Assembly (NCBI RefSeq): GCF_037026715.1
Contig: NZ_JBANCG010000006.1
Span: 62,001 to 126,000 of the forward strand
Length of the DNA: 64,000 nt
Reading direction: 5' to 3'
Source of the DNA: Breoghania sp037026715
Lineage (GTDB): Bacteria > Pseudomonadota > Alphaproteobacteria > Rhizobiales > Stappiaceae
Shown: positions 35,032-44,252 of the stretch, piece by piece
How the letters are laid out: each line of letters begins with the position of its first letter
Position numbering within the stretch: the first letter of the stretch is position 1
Made by a program: the position numbers and the translations under genes
Notes under the pieces: generated by a model
Databases searched by the model: none
Seen by the model: the letters and a program-made list of their open reading frames with translations, nothing else
What the model was told of the DNA's origin: nothing

Positions 35032-35161
35032 CGGCCGACAGCCTGTTCCGCTTGATCCGCTCCATGGGCATGATGATGCCGGAATGCGGATCGCCTCTAC
35101 CTGATCATGAGCGCGAACTCCTCTGGGATCGTCGGGTCGGCTGCTGCGGCGCGGTGCGCCG

Positions 35162-37003
35162 TCAGCTCTTTTCCGGCGCGTCCTTCTTGCGCTTGAACGT
35201 GCCGGCGACGTTGCCGAACAGTTCCACCTTCACGCCCTGCCGCCGCATGATGACGTACTGCTGCAGGATCGAGAGGGTGTTGTTCCAGGCCCAATAGATG
35301 ACCAGACCGGCGGGGAACGAGCCCAGCATGAAGGTGAACAACACCGGCATCCAGTTGAAGATCATCTGCTGCGCGGGCTCGGCCGGCGTCGGATTCATCT
35401 TCATCTGGAAGAACATCGTGATGCCCATGATGATAGGCCAGACGCCGATCATCAGGAAGTGCGGCGCATCCCACGGCAGATATCCGAACAGCGTGAACAC
35501 CGACGTCGGGTCCGGTGCGGACAGGTCATGGATCCAGCCGAAGAACGGCGCGTGCCGCATCTCGATGGTGATGTAGAGCACCTTGTAGAGCGAGAAGAAG
35601 ACCGGGATCTGAACCACCACCGGCAGACAGCCGGCCAGCGGGTTGATCTTCTCCTTCTTGTAGAGCTCCATCATGGCCTTCTGCTGGGCGGCCTTGTCGT
35701 CCTTGTAGCGCTCGCGGATCTCCACCATCTGCGGCTGGACCTTCTTCATCCGGCTCATCGAGACGTAGGACTTGTTGGCGAGCGGGAAGAAGATGAGCTT
35801 GACGACGACGGTCGCCAGCAGGATCGCGATGCCGAAGTTTCCGACCAGCTTGTAGAAGAAGTCGATCATGTGGAACATCGGCTTGGTGATGAAATAGAAC
35901 CATCCCCAGTCGATCAGCAGGTCGAAATTGTGAAGCTTGTACTCGTCGTCGTACCTGTTGACGATCGCAACTTCCTTGGCGCCGGCGAAAAGCCGGGTCT
36001 TGGCCTGCGATGAACCGCCTGCGGGCACGGTGATCGCATCGCCCAGATAGTCGGCCTGATAGCCGTCCACGTTGGGGATGTAGGAAAAGCGCGGCTGGAA
36101 CTCGCCGCCTTCATTATCCGGCAAAAGGGCCGCGGCCCAGTACTTGTCGGTAATGCCCAGCCAGCCTTCCTTGATCTTGTCGCCGCGGATGGCCTTCTCT
36201 TCCTTCAGATCCTTGTACTTGACCTCTTTCAGGCCTTCGTTGCCGAAGACGCCGATCATGCCTTCGTGCAGGATGTAGAAGTTGGCCGTGTGCGGCGTGC
36301 CGTGCCGCGAGATCAGGCCGTAAGGGTATAGCTTCACCGCCTCGCCGGTCGTGTTGTCGACCGACTGGGTGACGGTGAACATGTAGTCCTTGTCGACCGC
36401 GATCGTGCGATGGAAAACGAGGCCCTGGCCGTTGTCCCAGGAAAGCTCCAGCGGATTGGTGGTCGTCAGCGGGCCGGAGCTCGTCTGGGTCCAAACCGTC
36501 TGCGCATCGGGGAGCTTGATGTTCGCGGCCGGATCCGCGGCCCAGTCGAACTCGGCATAATAGGGCGTGGCGGAGCCCGACGGCGAGAACAGCGTGATCG
36601 TCGGGCTGTTGTCGTCCACCGTCTCGCGGTACTTCACCAGATGGATGTCGTCGATGCGCGCGCCGCGCAGGTTGATGCTGCCCGACAGGCTTTCGGTCTT
36701 GATCTCCACGCGCGGGGAGGCGGCCAGCGCCTGCTCGCGGCTCATCGCGGCATCAGGCTGCGCGGCGGTTCCGGCTCCGGGAGCGGGCGCAACGCCCTGT
36801 GCTTCGCCCGGCGTCGGCTTGGTGGACGTCGGCGCCTCGGGCGTCGCACTCTCGCCGGGCTGCTTGGAGGCGGCCTCCTGCTGGGCGATTTCCTGCTGCT
36901 TGCGCTGTTCGTCGATCCGCGGTTGAACGATCAGGAACTGCCAGCCGAGCAGGATCGCCAGGGAAAGCACGATCGCGATGATGTAGTTCTTGTTCTCGAA
37001 CAT
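35162..37003 (-). CDS. yidC: Membrane protein insertase YidC
   Basis: 613 residues. N-terminal TM helix (MFENKNYIIAIVLSLAILLGWQF), a proline- and alanine-rich linker, the large periplasmic P1 domain, then the conserved five-TM core (FFYKLVGNFGIAILLATV, the cytoplasmic hairpin SRMKKVQPQMVEIRERYKDD, GCLPVVVQIPVFFSLYKVLY, and a C-terminal basic tail FKRKKDAPEKS). It inserts and folds inner-membrane proteins with or without SecYEG. The ATG at 37003 begins the canonical MxxxxN sequence; earlier in-frame starts belong to rnpA overlap. It follows rnpA by 16 bases. Confidence 0.97.
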   Translation of the reverse strand: MFENKNYIIAIVLSLAILLGWQFLIVQPRIDEQRKQQEIAQQEAASKQPGESATPEAPTSTKPTPGEAQGVAPAPGAGTAAQPDAAMSREQALAASPRVEIKTESLSGSINLRGARIDDIHLVKYRETVDDNSPTITLFSPSGSATPYYAEFDWAADPAANIKLPDAQTVWTQTSSGPLTTTNPLELSWDNGQGLVFHRTIAVDKDYMFTVTQSVDNTTGEAVKLYPYGLISRHGTPHTANFYILHEGMIGVFGNEGLKEVKYKDLKEEKAIRGDKIKEGWLGITDKYWAAALLPDNEGGEFQPRFSYIPNVDGYQADYLGDAITVPAGGSSQAKTRLFAGAKEVAIVNRYDDEYKLHNFDLLIDWGWFYFITKPMFHMIDFFYKLVGNFGIAILLATVVVKLIFFPLANKSYVSMSRMKKVQPQMVEIRERYKDDKAAQQKAMMELYKKEKINPLAGCLPVVVQIPVFFSLYKVLYITIEMRHAPFFGWIHDLSAPDPTSVFTLFGYLPWDAPHFLMIGVWPIIMGITMFFQMKMNPTPAEPAQQMIFNWMPVLFTFMLGSFPAGLVIYWAWNNTLSILQQYVIMRRQGVKVELFGNVAGTFKRKKDAPEKS

Positions 37004-37019
37004 GCCTCTGGTCTCACCG

Positions 37020-37469
37020 TTACTCTGATTTCGCCCTGGGCGCGGTGTTTGGCTTGTCGCGGCGCCTGAGCGCGCGGTGATCCCGTTGCGGATGATCCTG
37101 TCCGTCAACGGGAGATCTGGCGTCCTTATGCACGCGGGCAAAGCCTGCGGCCAAATCCTTTTTCAGATCGGAAAAGGAAATATCGAGTGCCGCGCGTCGA
37201 CCTATGAGGACATAATCGCATGCCGGCCTGGCTGCAAATGGCGCCACCTCACGGATGGCCGCCCTGAGACGCCGCTTGATGCGGTTGCGTTCCACGGAAT
37301 TACCCGTCTTCTTGGTGACGGTGTAACCGATGCGCGGCATGTGGCCGCTGTCGGAATCGCAGAGCGCTTGCAGCACGAAAGCGCGCCGAGGTGCCCGCAC
37401 GCCCTTGGCGACTGCGAGAAACTCGGAGCGCTTCTTCAGCACAGGCATGGAGAAGGGCGGTACAGCCAT
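37020..37469 (-). CDS. rnpA: Ribonuclease P protein component
   Basis: 149 residues from ATG 37469 (GAGG about 10 bases upstream); an ATG at 37448 (MPVLKKR) is also possible. The RNR signature region is NSVERNRIKRRLRAAIRE, with RIGYTVTKKTGN before it and DYVLIGRRAA after. It binds RNase P RNA for 5' processing of tRNA precursors. The C-terminal 25 residues are a basic extension beyond the core. No yidD gene lies between rnpA and yidC, which is the common alphaproteobacterial state. Confidence 0.95.
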   Translation of the reverse strand: MAVPPFSMPVLKKRSEFLAVAKGVRAPRRAFVLQALCDSDSGHMPRIGYTVTKKTGNSVERNRIKRRLRAAIREVAPFAARPACDYVLIGRRAALDISFSDLKKDLAAGFARVHKDARSPVDGQDHPQRDHRALRRRDKPNTAPRAKSE

Positions 37470-37492
37470 TGGCAATCCGCCTCGTTCAAGCC

Positions 37493-37627
37493 TCAGGCGG
37501 ACAGCCGCTTGCGGCCCTTGGCACGGCGGCGGCTGATGACCTGACGGCCATTCTTCGTGGCCATGCGGGAGCGAAAACCGTGGCGGCGCTTGCGGACAAG
37601 ACGGCTCGGCTGATACGTGCGCTTCAT
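37493..37627 (-). CDS. rpmH: 50S ribosomal protein L34
   Basis: 44 residues, beginning MKRTYQPSRLVRKRRHGF and ending GRKRLSA, the textbook L34 sequence with no insertions. It is highly basic and lies at the 50S subunit RNA core. Located 23 bases upstream of rnpA in the conserved rpmH-rnpA-yidC order. A GGTGGG stretch 5-10 bases before the ATG serves as ribosome site. Confidence 0.98.
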   Translation of the reverse strand: MKRTYQPSRLVRKRRHGFRSRMATKNGRQVISRRRAKGRKRLSA

Positions 37628-38216
37628 TGTTTCCCACCGCGCCGGACGCGGCCCTTGACTTAAAAACTGACTAGACGATCGGTGTTCGGCTGAGGATGCG
37701 CCCGGCGCGCTCGCTCAAGCGCACGTTCCAAACGGACAGGGCGCACGTCACGTGCAAAACCGCAGCCGGAAAGAACCGGTCGGGCGACAGGTCCTGATGG
37801 AGCGCGCTTATACGGGCGGCGTTCGCCTAAGTCAACGCAAACGGATGTCGAACAGCGAAGGCAAACGGACTGGCGTTGTCCATGCGCCGCCGACGGCGAG
37901 GGTAGCAAGGATGCCTGTCGGCCGCTCGCAAGGCACGCCAGATGCGGGTCGTTGGCCGTTTTTAGGCCTCACGGGGGCTTGATGCCCTTCCGAATATTCA
38001 TCAATTCCGGGTGAAGTGGCCTGTTTCAGCGCGCGCGAAGCGGCGATGATCTCTAGATAGCTCAACTGAGGTGCTGGACGACGTGAACCCGATTTCGCCG
38101 CAGCCTGTGCGCATATCCCGGTAATCCACAATCGCGTGGGAAAGGTCTGACGGGCGCGCGCCGATGGCGGAAGCGCGCGGTGCTGTCCAAACGTAATGCC
38201 GGAAACCGGAGGCCCG
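37628..38216. other. Gene-free divergent region between rpmH and the TVP38-family gene
   Basis: About 590 bases in which no convincing gene, RNA or terminator was seen. It must contain the rpmH promoter on the minus strand and the promoter of the 38217 gene on the plus strand. Short open frames here lack ribosome sites and family features. Confidence 0.5.
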
Positions 38217-39029
38217 ATGCCGAGACACGATCAGATCGAGCCCTCCGCGCAGCGCCCGAGCGAAACGGGAGGCCCGGCGAAAACGTCGGCCTGGAAGCGC
38301 TGGTTGCCGCTCGCCGGCCTCGCCGCGCTGATGATCGTCGGTTTCGCGCTTGGCTGGCACCGATATCTTTCCCTTTCGCAGCTCATCCGCCACCGTGCGG
38401 AACTCGCCGATGTGGTGGCGGGCAACTGGATCATGGCGGCGGGGATCTTCTGTGTCGCCTATGTGGGTGCCGTGGCGCTGTCTTTCCCGGGAGCCTCGCT
38501 GCTTACGATGGCCGGCGGACTGCTCTTCGGGACGCTTGCGGGGGGGACCATGACGGCTTTTGCCGCGACCGCCGGGGCCGTGATCATTTTTCTGGCCGCA
38601 CGCAGTTCGCTCGGCCATGCGTTGAAGGATCGCGCCGGCCCGATGACCGCACGCCTAGCCCGGGGCTTGCGCGAGGATGCCTTCAACTACCTGCTTTTTC
38701 TGCGCCTCACGCCGATCTTCCCGTTCTGGCTGGTCAACGTCGCCCCGGCGCTCGTCAACGTGCCGCTCCGCACCTACGCCGCGGCAACCTTCATCGGCAT
38801 CCTGCCTGGAACCTACGCCTACGCAGTTCTGGGCTCGGGGCTCGACAGCCTGATCTCGGCCCAGGAAGAAGCAGATCCCGGATGCGCGGCGCGCGGGGAT
38901 TGCCATCTGGATCCGACGGCCCTTGTCACGCGCGAGATGATCATCGCCTTCGTCGCGCTCGGGCTGGTTTCGCTCATTCCCGTTGTCGCCAAGCGGTGGC
39001 GCCGCAAGCGCATGGGAGAAAAGACATGA
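38217..39029 (+). CDS. TVP38/TMEM64 (DedA-like, VTT domain) membrane protein
   Basis: 270 residues; the ATG at 38217 is chosen for GGAGG just upstream (spacing 4). An initial TM (about 33-48) is followed by the VTT/SNARE-associated domain: ALSFPGASLLTMAGGLLFG, LAARSSLG, the conserved FNYLLFLRLTPIFPFWLVN re-entrant segment with proline and GTYAYAVLGSGL. A cysteine pair (PGCAARGDC) precedes the last TM. Such proteins are implicated in lipid or small-anion handling; the substrate here is unknown. The stop overlaps the flavoprotein start (ATGA). In some bacteria the two are fused, suggesting a joint function. Confidence 0.87.
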   Translation: MPRHDQIEPSAQRPSETGGPAKTSAWKRWLPLAGLAALMIVGFALGWHRYLSLSQLIRHRAELADVVAGNWIMAAGIFCVAYVGAVALSFPGASLLTMAGGLLFGTLAGGTMTAFAATAGAVIIFLAARSSLGHALKDRAGPMTARLARGLREDAFNYLLFLRLTPIFPFWLVNVAPALVNVPLRTYAAATFIGILPGTYAYAVLGSGLDSLISAQEEADPGCAARGDCHLDPTALVTREMIIAFVALGLVSLIPVVAKRWRRKRMGEKT

Positions 39030-40456
39030 CCCGGCGGACCATTACCCCGGACATCTGCGTCATCGGCGCCGGTTCCGGCGGCCTCAGTGTCGCCGCTGCC
39101 GCTACCGCCTTCGGCGTCGATGTGGTGCTGATCGAGAAGGGGCTCATGGGCGGGGATTGCCTGAACCACGGCTGTGTTCCCTCCAAGTCCCTCATCGCCG
39201 CCGCCGCCGGCGCGGCATCGACCCGCGCCGCGGCCGCGTTCGGTGCCGAGTGCTCCGACCCGCGGTTCGACTATTCCCGCACCCACGCCCATATCCGCGA
39301 TGTCATCGCCGCGATTGCCCCGCACGATTCGGAGGAGCGGTTCGAGGGGCTCGGCGTGACGGTCCTTCGCGATCATGCCCGTTTCGTCGACGAAAGGACG
39401 GTTGAGGCCGGCGACATCCGGGTTCGCGCCCGGCGTTTCGTCGTTGCCACCGGTTCCTCCGCGGCCGTGCCGCCGATTCCCGGCCTTGATTCGGTCGCTT
39501 ACCTCACCAACGAGACGATCTTCGATCTCACCTCCCGTCCCGATCGTCTTCTTATCGTCGGAGGCGGTCCCATCGGGATCGAACTGGCACAGGCCTACCG
39601 CCGGCTCGGGGCGGAGGTTGCGGTCGTGGATGCTGCTCAGGCTTTGTCGCGCGAGGATCGGGAGGCCGCCGCCGCCGTTCTCGAAACGCTGCGTTCCGAG
39701 GGCGTCCGCCTTTACGAGAACGCGAAGATCACACGCGTGGAGCCCGACGGTGACGGCATCGCGGTCGTTATGGAAACGGCGGAAGGCGAGGGACGCCTGT
39801 CAGGTTCCCACCTTCTCGTCGCTGTCGGTCGCACGCCCAATGTCGCGGGGCTGGATCTTGAGGCGGCCGGTATCGAGCACGATCGTTGGGGCATCCGGGT
39901 GGACGGTTCGATGCGCACGTCCAATCGCCGCGTCTATGCCATCGGCGACGTTGCCGGCGGCCTTCAGTTCACCCATGCGGCGAACTACCACGCCGGGCTG
40001 GTGGTTCGCGCCATCCTGTTCCGCCTGCCCGTACGCAACAAGCCCATTCTGGTTCCGCGCGTCACTTTCACCGACCCGGAACTCGCCCATGTGGGAATGA
40101 GCGAGGAAGAGGCGCGCGGGCGTCACGGCGATTCGATATCGGTGCTTCGCGCGTCTTTTGCGGAAAACGACCGGGCCCGTGCCGAAGATCGCACGGAAGG
40201 GTTCGTCAAGCTCGTGACCGACAGGCGCGGTCGCATCCTCGGCGTCACGATTGTCGGCGCCGGTGTGGGAGAACTGATCTCGCTCTGGTCGCTTGCCGTA
40301 TCCCGGCGCCTGAAGGTCTCCGCCATTGCCGGCCTCGTCCTGCCCTATCCGACATTGTCGGAAACGGGAAAGCGCGCGGCCGTCGCTTTCTATTCCGCAA
40401 TCCCGCAAAAGCCGTGGGTCAGGCGGCTGGTTCGTTTCCTGCGCATCTTCGGATAA
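39026..40456 (+). CDS. Mercuric reductase-like FAD-dependent oxidoreductase
   Basis: 476 residues of the class I pyridine-nucleotide disulfide oxidoreductases. FAD loop VIGAGSGGLS near residue 14, redox pair C45-x4-C50 in GGDCLNHGCVPSKSL, NAD(P) loop IVGGGPIGIELAQ, and FAD-binding YAIGDVAGG. It lacks the N-terminal HMA domain and the C-terminal cysteine pair of true MerA. At the C-terminus the glutathione-reductase HPT-S-E histidine is replaced by tyrosine (PYPTLSE), as in MerA-like proteins. Mercury reduction is therefore unlikely; the electron acceptor is unknown. Its stop is one base before the histidine kinase start. Confidence 0.9.
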   Translation: MTRRTITPDICVIGAGSGGLSVAAAATAFGVDVVLIEKGLMGGDCLNHGCVPSKSLIAAAAGAASTRAAAAFGAECSDPRFDYSRTHAHIRDVIAAIAPHDSEERFEGLGVTVLRDHARFVDERTVEAGDIRVRARRFVVATGSSAAVPPIPGLDSVAYLTNETIFDLTSRPDRLLIVGGGPIGIELAQAYRRLGAEVAVVDAAQALSREDREAAAAVLETLRSEGVRLYENAKITRVEPDGDGIAVVMETAEGEGRLSGSHLLVAVGRTPNVAGLDLEAAGIEHDRWGIRVDGSMRTSNRRVYAIGDVAGGLQFTHAANYHAGLVVRAILFRLPVRNKPILVPRVTFTDPELAHVGMSEEEARGRHGDSISVLRASFAENDRARAEDRTEGFVKLVTDRRGRILGVTIVGAGVGELISLWSLAVSRRLKVSAIAGLVLPYPTLSETGKRAAVAFYSAIPQKPWVRRLVRFLRIFG

Positions 40457-40457
40457 G

Positions 40458-42041
40458 ATGCGGCCGATCCCGTCACCGGACGCGCACGCAACGACCGTCA
40501 TGCCAGACACCGCCGAAAACGTCCGCTCTGCCGAATCCGCGGCCTTAGGCACGCGGGGGCGACGCGTCGGGCTGTCCGCAAAGCTCCTCATGCTCACCGT
40601 CATCTTCGTGATGCTGAGCGAGGTACTGATCTTCGTGCCCTCCATCGCAAATTTCAGAAACAACTGGCTTTCGGACAAGCTGCGCACCGCGGGTGTCGCC
40701 GCCGCGGTGCTTGCGGAATCCGACGTCATTTCGCCCGCCCTTCAGACGCGGCTGCTTCAGGCGACGGGATCGGATGCGATCGCGCTCAACGATGGCCCGA
40801 CCCGACGCCTCATCGCCATGGACACCATGCCGCCCATGGTCGACGAGGTTGTCGACATGAGCCGGATGAATGCGTCGGCCTCGATCGTTCAGGCCTTCGA
40901 TACGCTGATGAACGGTGCAGGGCGGACCCTGCGTATCATCGGCAAGGCCGAAATGGGCATGAGCGGCACGATAGAGATCGTCATGCCGGAGACGCCGCTG
41001 CGAAAGGCGATGCTCGGGTTTGCGGTCCGCATCCTCGGTCTGTCGCTGGTCATTTCGATCATCACCGCATCGCTCGTCTACATTTCGCTGCGCTGGCTGT
41101 TCGTACGGCCGCTGCAACGGCTCTCCGCCAACATGGCGCGCTTCGGCGAAGCTCCGGAGGATGCCTCACGGGTGATCGTGCCGTCGGGCCGCGCCGACGA
41201 GATCGGCGAGGCCGAAGAACGGCTCTCCACCATGCAAAAGACGCTCGGCCAGACGCTGCATCAACAGCGCCGGCTCGCCGACCTCGGTCTTGCGGTCTCC
41301 AAGATCAATCACGATCTGAGAAATCTTCTCGCCTCCGCCCAGCTTTTTCTGGAGCGCCTGGAGACGAGCTCGGATCCGCTCGCGGCCCGGCTTGCGCCCA
41401 AGATCGTCTCCACGCTCGACCGTGCCGTCGGATATACCCGCGCGGTGCTCGCCTACGGCCGCGCCCAGGAGGCGCCGCCCGCCCGCCGGATCGTGCGTCT
41501 TGCCCGCATCGTCGATGATGTCGGCCAGGTGCAGGGGCTTGTCGAACACGAGGCTATCGCGTGGGAAAACCGGGTCGCCGAGAATATGGAGATCGATGCC
41601 GACCCGGAGCAGATCTTCCGCGTCCTGATGAACATCTGCCGCAATGCGGTGCAGGCGCTTCAGGGAGAGGGCGACCCGGCGGTGGTTAAACGACTCTCGG
41701 TTGCGGCTGAGCGCACCGGCACGGTGGTGACGATTCGAATCGCGGACACCGGTCCGGGCGTGCCTGCGGCCGCGCGGGCGAATCTCTTTCGCGCCTTTCA
41801 AGCTTCCGCCCGGCCGGGCGGCACGGGACTGGGGCTTGCCATCGCTTCCGAACTCGTGCGTGCCCATGGTGGTGAAATCGCCCTGGAGGAGCATGGCCCC
41901 GGAGCCGTCTTTCGCATCACGCTGCCCGACCGACCATTGGATTTCACCCGGGCTCGGGCGGTTCAGGACGGTACACGCAGGCTGGAGCGGGACTTCGGCA
42001 ATGCGCCGGACGAGCGTGCCGGAGATCCTGGAAACGGTTGA
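40458..42041 (+). CDS. Orphan HAMP-containing sensor histidine kinase
   Basis: 527 residues. TM1 about 41-61, a periplasmic domain 62-188, TM2 about 189-211, HAMP 212-265, then a DHp-like helix pair with the phospho-acceptor H285 in SKINHDLRNLLAS. The HATPase domain follows, with N-box NICRNAVQAL, G1 ADTGPGVP and G2 GTGLGLAIA. It starts one base after the flavoprotein stop, so membrane protein, oxidoreductase and kinase form one unit. No response regulator is adjacent, so its partner is encoded elsewhere. The NHDLRN acceptor motif is the HDLRN subtype. Confidence 0.92.
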   Translation: MRPIPSPDAHATTVMPDTAENVRSAESAALGTRGRRVGLSAKLLMLTVIFVMLSEVLIFVPSIANFRNNWLSDKLRTAGVAAAVLAESDVISPALQTRLLQATGSDAIALNDGPTRRLIAMDTMPPMVDEVVDMSRMNASASIVQAFDTLMNGAGRTLRIIGKAEMGMSGTIEIVMPETPLRKAMLGFAVRILGLSLVISIITASLVYISLRWLFVRPLQRLSANMARFGEAPEDASRVIVPSGRADEIGEAEERLSTMQKTLGQTLHQQRRLADLGLAVSKINHDLRNLLASAQLFLERLETSSDPLAARLAPKIVSTLDRAVGYTRAVLAYGRAQEAPPARRIVRLARIVDDVGQVQGLVEHEAIAWENRVAENMEIDADPEQIFRVLMNICRNAVQALQGEGDPAVVKRLSVAAERTGTVVTIRIADTGPGVPAAARANLFRAFQASARPGGTGLGLAIASELVRAHGGEIALEEHGPGAVFRITLPDRPLDFTRARAVQDGTRRLERDFGNAPDERAGDPGNG

Positions 42042-42245
42042 CATAGCGACCTGCCAAAGGGGCGATTTCCACAGGCATGACCACTGGTTGGGCCTTAAAA
42101 CAGAATTCGCGTTCGCCACGCTTGCAATCGGAAAGCTTAGGCAGTAGAGGTAGCGCGCTGTTCGGGAACGCCTTAAGCGCGCCGCACAGAAACGACAGGC
42201 GGATGTCCCGCATCCGCCGACGACCCGGGCGAAAGCCCACGGCAG

Positions 42246-42322
42246 GCGCCGGTAGCTCAGCTGGATAGAGCACCAGACTACGAATCTGGGGGTCGGGGGT
42301 TCGAATCCTCCCCGGCGCGCCA
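42246..42322 (+). tRNA. tRNA-Arg (anticodon ACG)
   Basis: 77 bases including an encoded GCCA 3' end. The acceptor arms GCGCCGG and CCGGCGC pair perfectly. The D arm is GTAGCTCAGCTGGATAGAGC, the anticodon stem CCAGA/TCTGG closes the loop CTACGAA, and the T arm contains GGTTCGAATCC. The wobble A of ACG would be deaminated to inosine by TadA to read CGU, CGC and CGA. Confidence 0.97.
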
Positions 42323-42340
42323 TTGCCTCGACAATGGCGC
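42317..42340 (+). terminator. Hairpin overlapping the tRNA 3' end
   Basis: GCGCCATTG (within 42317-42325) pairs over 9 bases with CAATGGCGC at 42332-42340 around a CCTCGA loop. It includes the tRNA CCA and lacks a clear T-run. It may be a terminator or a processing signal for the precursor. Confidence 0.35.
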
Positions 42341-42490
42341 ACCTCGCCTTTCCGAATAAGCTCAAATCCCTCTGGGGACGCAGCTGAAACCCCCTCTGTC
42401 ATCTGTCACGCAAAACCGATCATTCCGCCGTTGTGTGGGGCGATTTGTGGTGCGGGCGGATTTTGTCGTGCGCTTGAAGGAGTGGAACCG

Positions 42491-43294
42491 ATGACGAAGA
42501 CAATCTCGGATTATACGGCGGCCAACCGTGCTGTTTGGGAAGCCTCCGCCCCGCTTCATGAGCAGGGCGACGAGTGGGATGCTCTCCTTGCCCAGGTCCG
42601 GGAACCCGGGTTTTCGGTGCTGGACAGCTGCCTGACGGAAACGCTTCGGGCCCTGAGCCTCTCGGGTGCAACGGCATTCCAGGTCGGCTGCAACAATGCC
42701 CGCGAGCTTTTGTCGCTGCAGGCCCTGGGGCTCGTGCCCAAGCTTGGAATCGACCACTCCGCGGCGTTCATCTCGCAAGGGGCGAGGCTGGCGGCGGCCT
42801 GCGGCGCCGATGTGCGGCTGGTCGAAGCCGACGTCTATGATCTGCCCTCCGGGCTCGGCAAATTCGATCTGGGGCTGATCACGATCGGCGTTCTCAACTG
42901 GATGCCTGATCTGCCTGCGTTCTTCCGGATCGTCTCGGAACTGTTGAACGACGGGGGGCGGCTCGTCGTCTACGAAACCCATCCCATTCTGGAGATGTTC
43001 GATCCCGCGAGCGCCGCGCCCCATGAACTCGCGTTCAGCTATTTCGAGCGGCAACCGCAGAAGATCGAAGAGATCATCACCTATGACGGGCTGGATCACG
43101 GCAAGGGTGAGATCGGCTACTGGTTTCAGCACACTCTGGGAGACATCGTGACGGCTTGCGCGAATGCAGGGCTGCGGATCGCCGAGCTGACGGAATACCC
43201 GCACAGCAACCGTGAGCCGCAATACGATATTTACCAGGGTCGTTCTGCGCAGATCCCGATGTGCTACTGCCTGGTCGCCACAAAGACGGTCTGA
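42491..43294 (+). CDS. Class I SAM-dependent methyltransferase
   Basis: 267 residues; AAGGAG lies 8 bases before the ATG. Motif I is weak: ATAFQVGCNNARELLSL takes the place of the usual GxGxG. An acidic residue follows in LGIDHSAAFI, then VRLVEADVYDLP, FDLGLITIGVLNWMPDLPAFF and a SFSYFER-type insertion. It matches a family of small-molecule or lipid methyltransferases with unknown substrate. It lies between tRNA-Arg and phnF, convergent with phnF, so a link to phosphonates is possible only by position. Confidence 0.8.
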   Translation: MTKTISDYTAANRAVWEASAPLHEQGDEWDALLAQVREPGFSVLDSCLTETLRALSLSGATAFQVGCNNARELLSLQALGLVPKLGIDHSAAFISQGARLAAACGADVRLVEADVYDLPSGLGKFDLGLITIGVLNWMPDLPAFFRIVSELLNDGGRLVVYETHPILEMFDPASAAPHELAFSYFERQPQKIEEIITYDGLDHGKGEIGYWFQHTLGDIVTACANAGLRIAELTEYPHSNREPQYDIYQGRSAQIPMCYCLVATKTV

Positions 43295-43372
43295 CCGAAA
43301 GGGGCGGACGGACCGAAATTGCAGTGGGGGCGCCGCAGCCTTGCTGCCGGCCTCGATGCGGTACGGGGCGCG

Positions 43373-44125
43373 TCAGCTTTCTACCGTGAGCTGGACGCGT
43401 TCGGCCGCAAAGCGCGTGCGGGCCACCTGGATCGGCTTGCCGCCTGTATCCACGTTCAGCACGGCCGTAACGAGAACCGGGGCATCGGGCGGTATCTGCA
43501 AGAGGCGCGCTTCGTCGGGTTCTGCGATGCGCGCCGAAATATCGGTTCGGGCGCGGGAATAATCCGTCACGCCGTGCGCGGCGAGGGCCTTCGTCACCGA
43601 TCCTGTCTCCGCATAGTGCAGTACAAGATCGGGGAAGCGCGCGGCAGGGAACCAGGCGGTTGATACCGAAACCGGAATACCGTCCGCCACATGCAGCGTT
43701 TCCAGCCGGTGCAGGGCGGAGCCGGCCGGCAACTGCAGCTTGTCCGTCAGCCACGGTGCCGCCGTTTCGCGGAACGAAGCGATCAGCCGTCCGCCCGGTT
43801 CCCGGGCCTGTCGCGAGATGATCTCCGAAAAACGGGTGCGCGAACCGATCGGATAGCTGATCGGGGCGCTCTCAACGAACGTTCCGCGGCCCTGGCGCGA
43901 CGATACCAACCCTTCGTTGGCGAGTTCGCCGACCGCCCGGCGGATCGTGTGCCGATTGACGCCGAAGCGCCGGGCAAGCTCCGCTTCCGCCGGCAGCTTC
44001 GCACCTTGCCCCCAAAGACCTGCGCGGATGTCACCTTTCAGCCGCTCCGCGATCTGCCGCCACAGCGCCACGCCGCCGCTGCGCTCCATCGAGATGCCGG
44101 TCGTGCTCCCGTCTGTCGCCGTCAT
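43373..44125 (-). CDS. phnF: GntR/HutC-family regulator PhnF
   Basis: About 250 residues from ATG 44125 (AGGA-type site upstream); an ATG at 44161 is also in frame. The N-terminal winged helix (LWRQIAERLKGDI...LPAEAELARRFGVNRHTIRRAVGELANEGLV) is followed by the UTRA effector domain (RLETLHVADGIPVSVSTAWFPAARFPDL). Divergent from phnG with a matching palindromic operator between, the standard phnF arrangement. It would repress the C-P lyase operon until a phosphonate or derivative binds the UTRA domain. Confidence 0.92.
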   Translation of the reverse strand: MTATDGSTTGISMERSGGVALWRQIAERLKGDIRAGLWGQGAKLPAEAELARRFGVNRHTIRRAVGELANEGLVSSRQGRGTFVESAPISYPIGSRTRFSEIISRQAREPGGRLIASFRETAAPWLTDKLQLPAGSALHRLETLHVADGIPVSVSTAWFPAARFPDLVLHYAETGSVTKALAAHGVTDYSRARTDISARIAEPDEARLLQIPPDAPVLVTAVLNVDTGGKPIQVARTRFAAERVQLTVES

Positions 44126-44200
44126 CGGCCCGATCTTCCTCTCCTGATCCCAAGCGGTCATCTGCCGCCACGGTCCGTCACATATCCGGTCGGGCCCTTT

Positions 44201-44218
44201 GTGTCATCGCTGCGTCAT
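44201..44218 (+). promoter_or_regulatory. Pho-box-like site upstream of phnG
   Basis: GTGTCAT-CGCT-GCGTCAT: two direct 7-base half-sites spaced by four, each ending in GTCAT as in PhoB boxes (consensus CTGTCAT-N4-CTGTCAT), with one and two mismatches. It lies between phnF and the PhnF operator, 150 bases before phnG. Phosphate-starvation control is inferred. Confidence 0.55.
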
Positions 44219-44252
44219 TGAAATCGGATACCCCTTGTCGTGAAAGATACAC

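Noticed and set aside
39026..40456. True mercuric reductase
   Set aside because: No HMA domain, no C-terminal cysteine pair, and no mer genes nearby.
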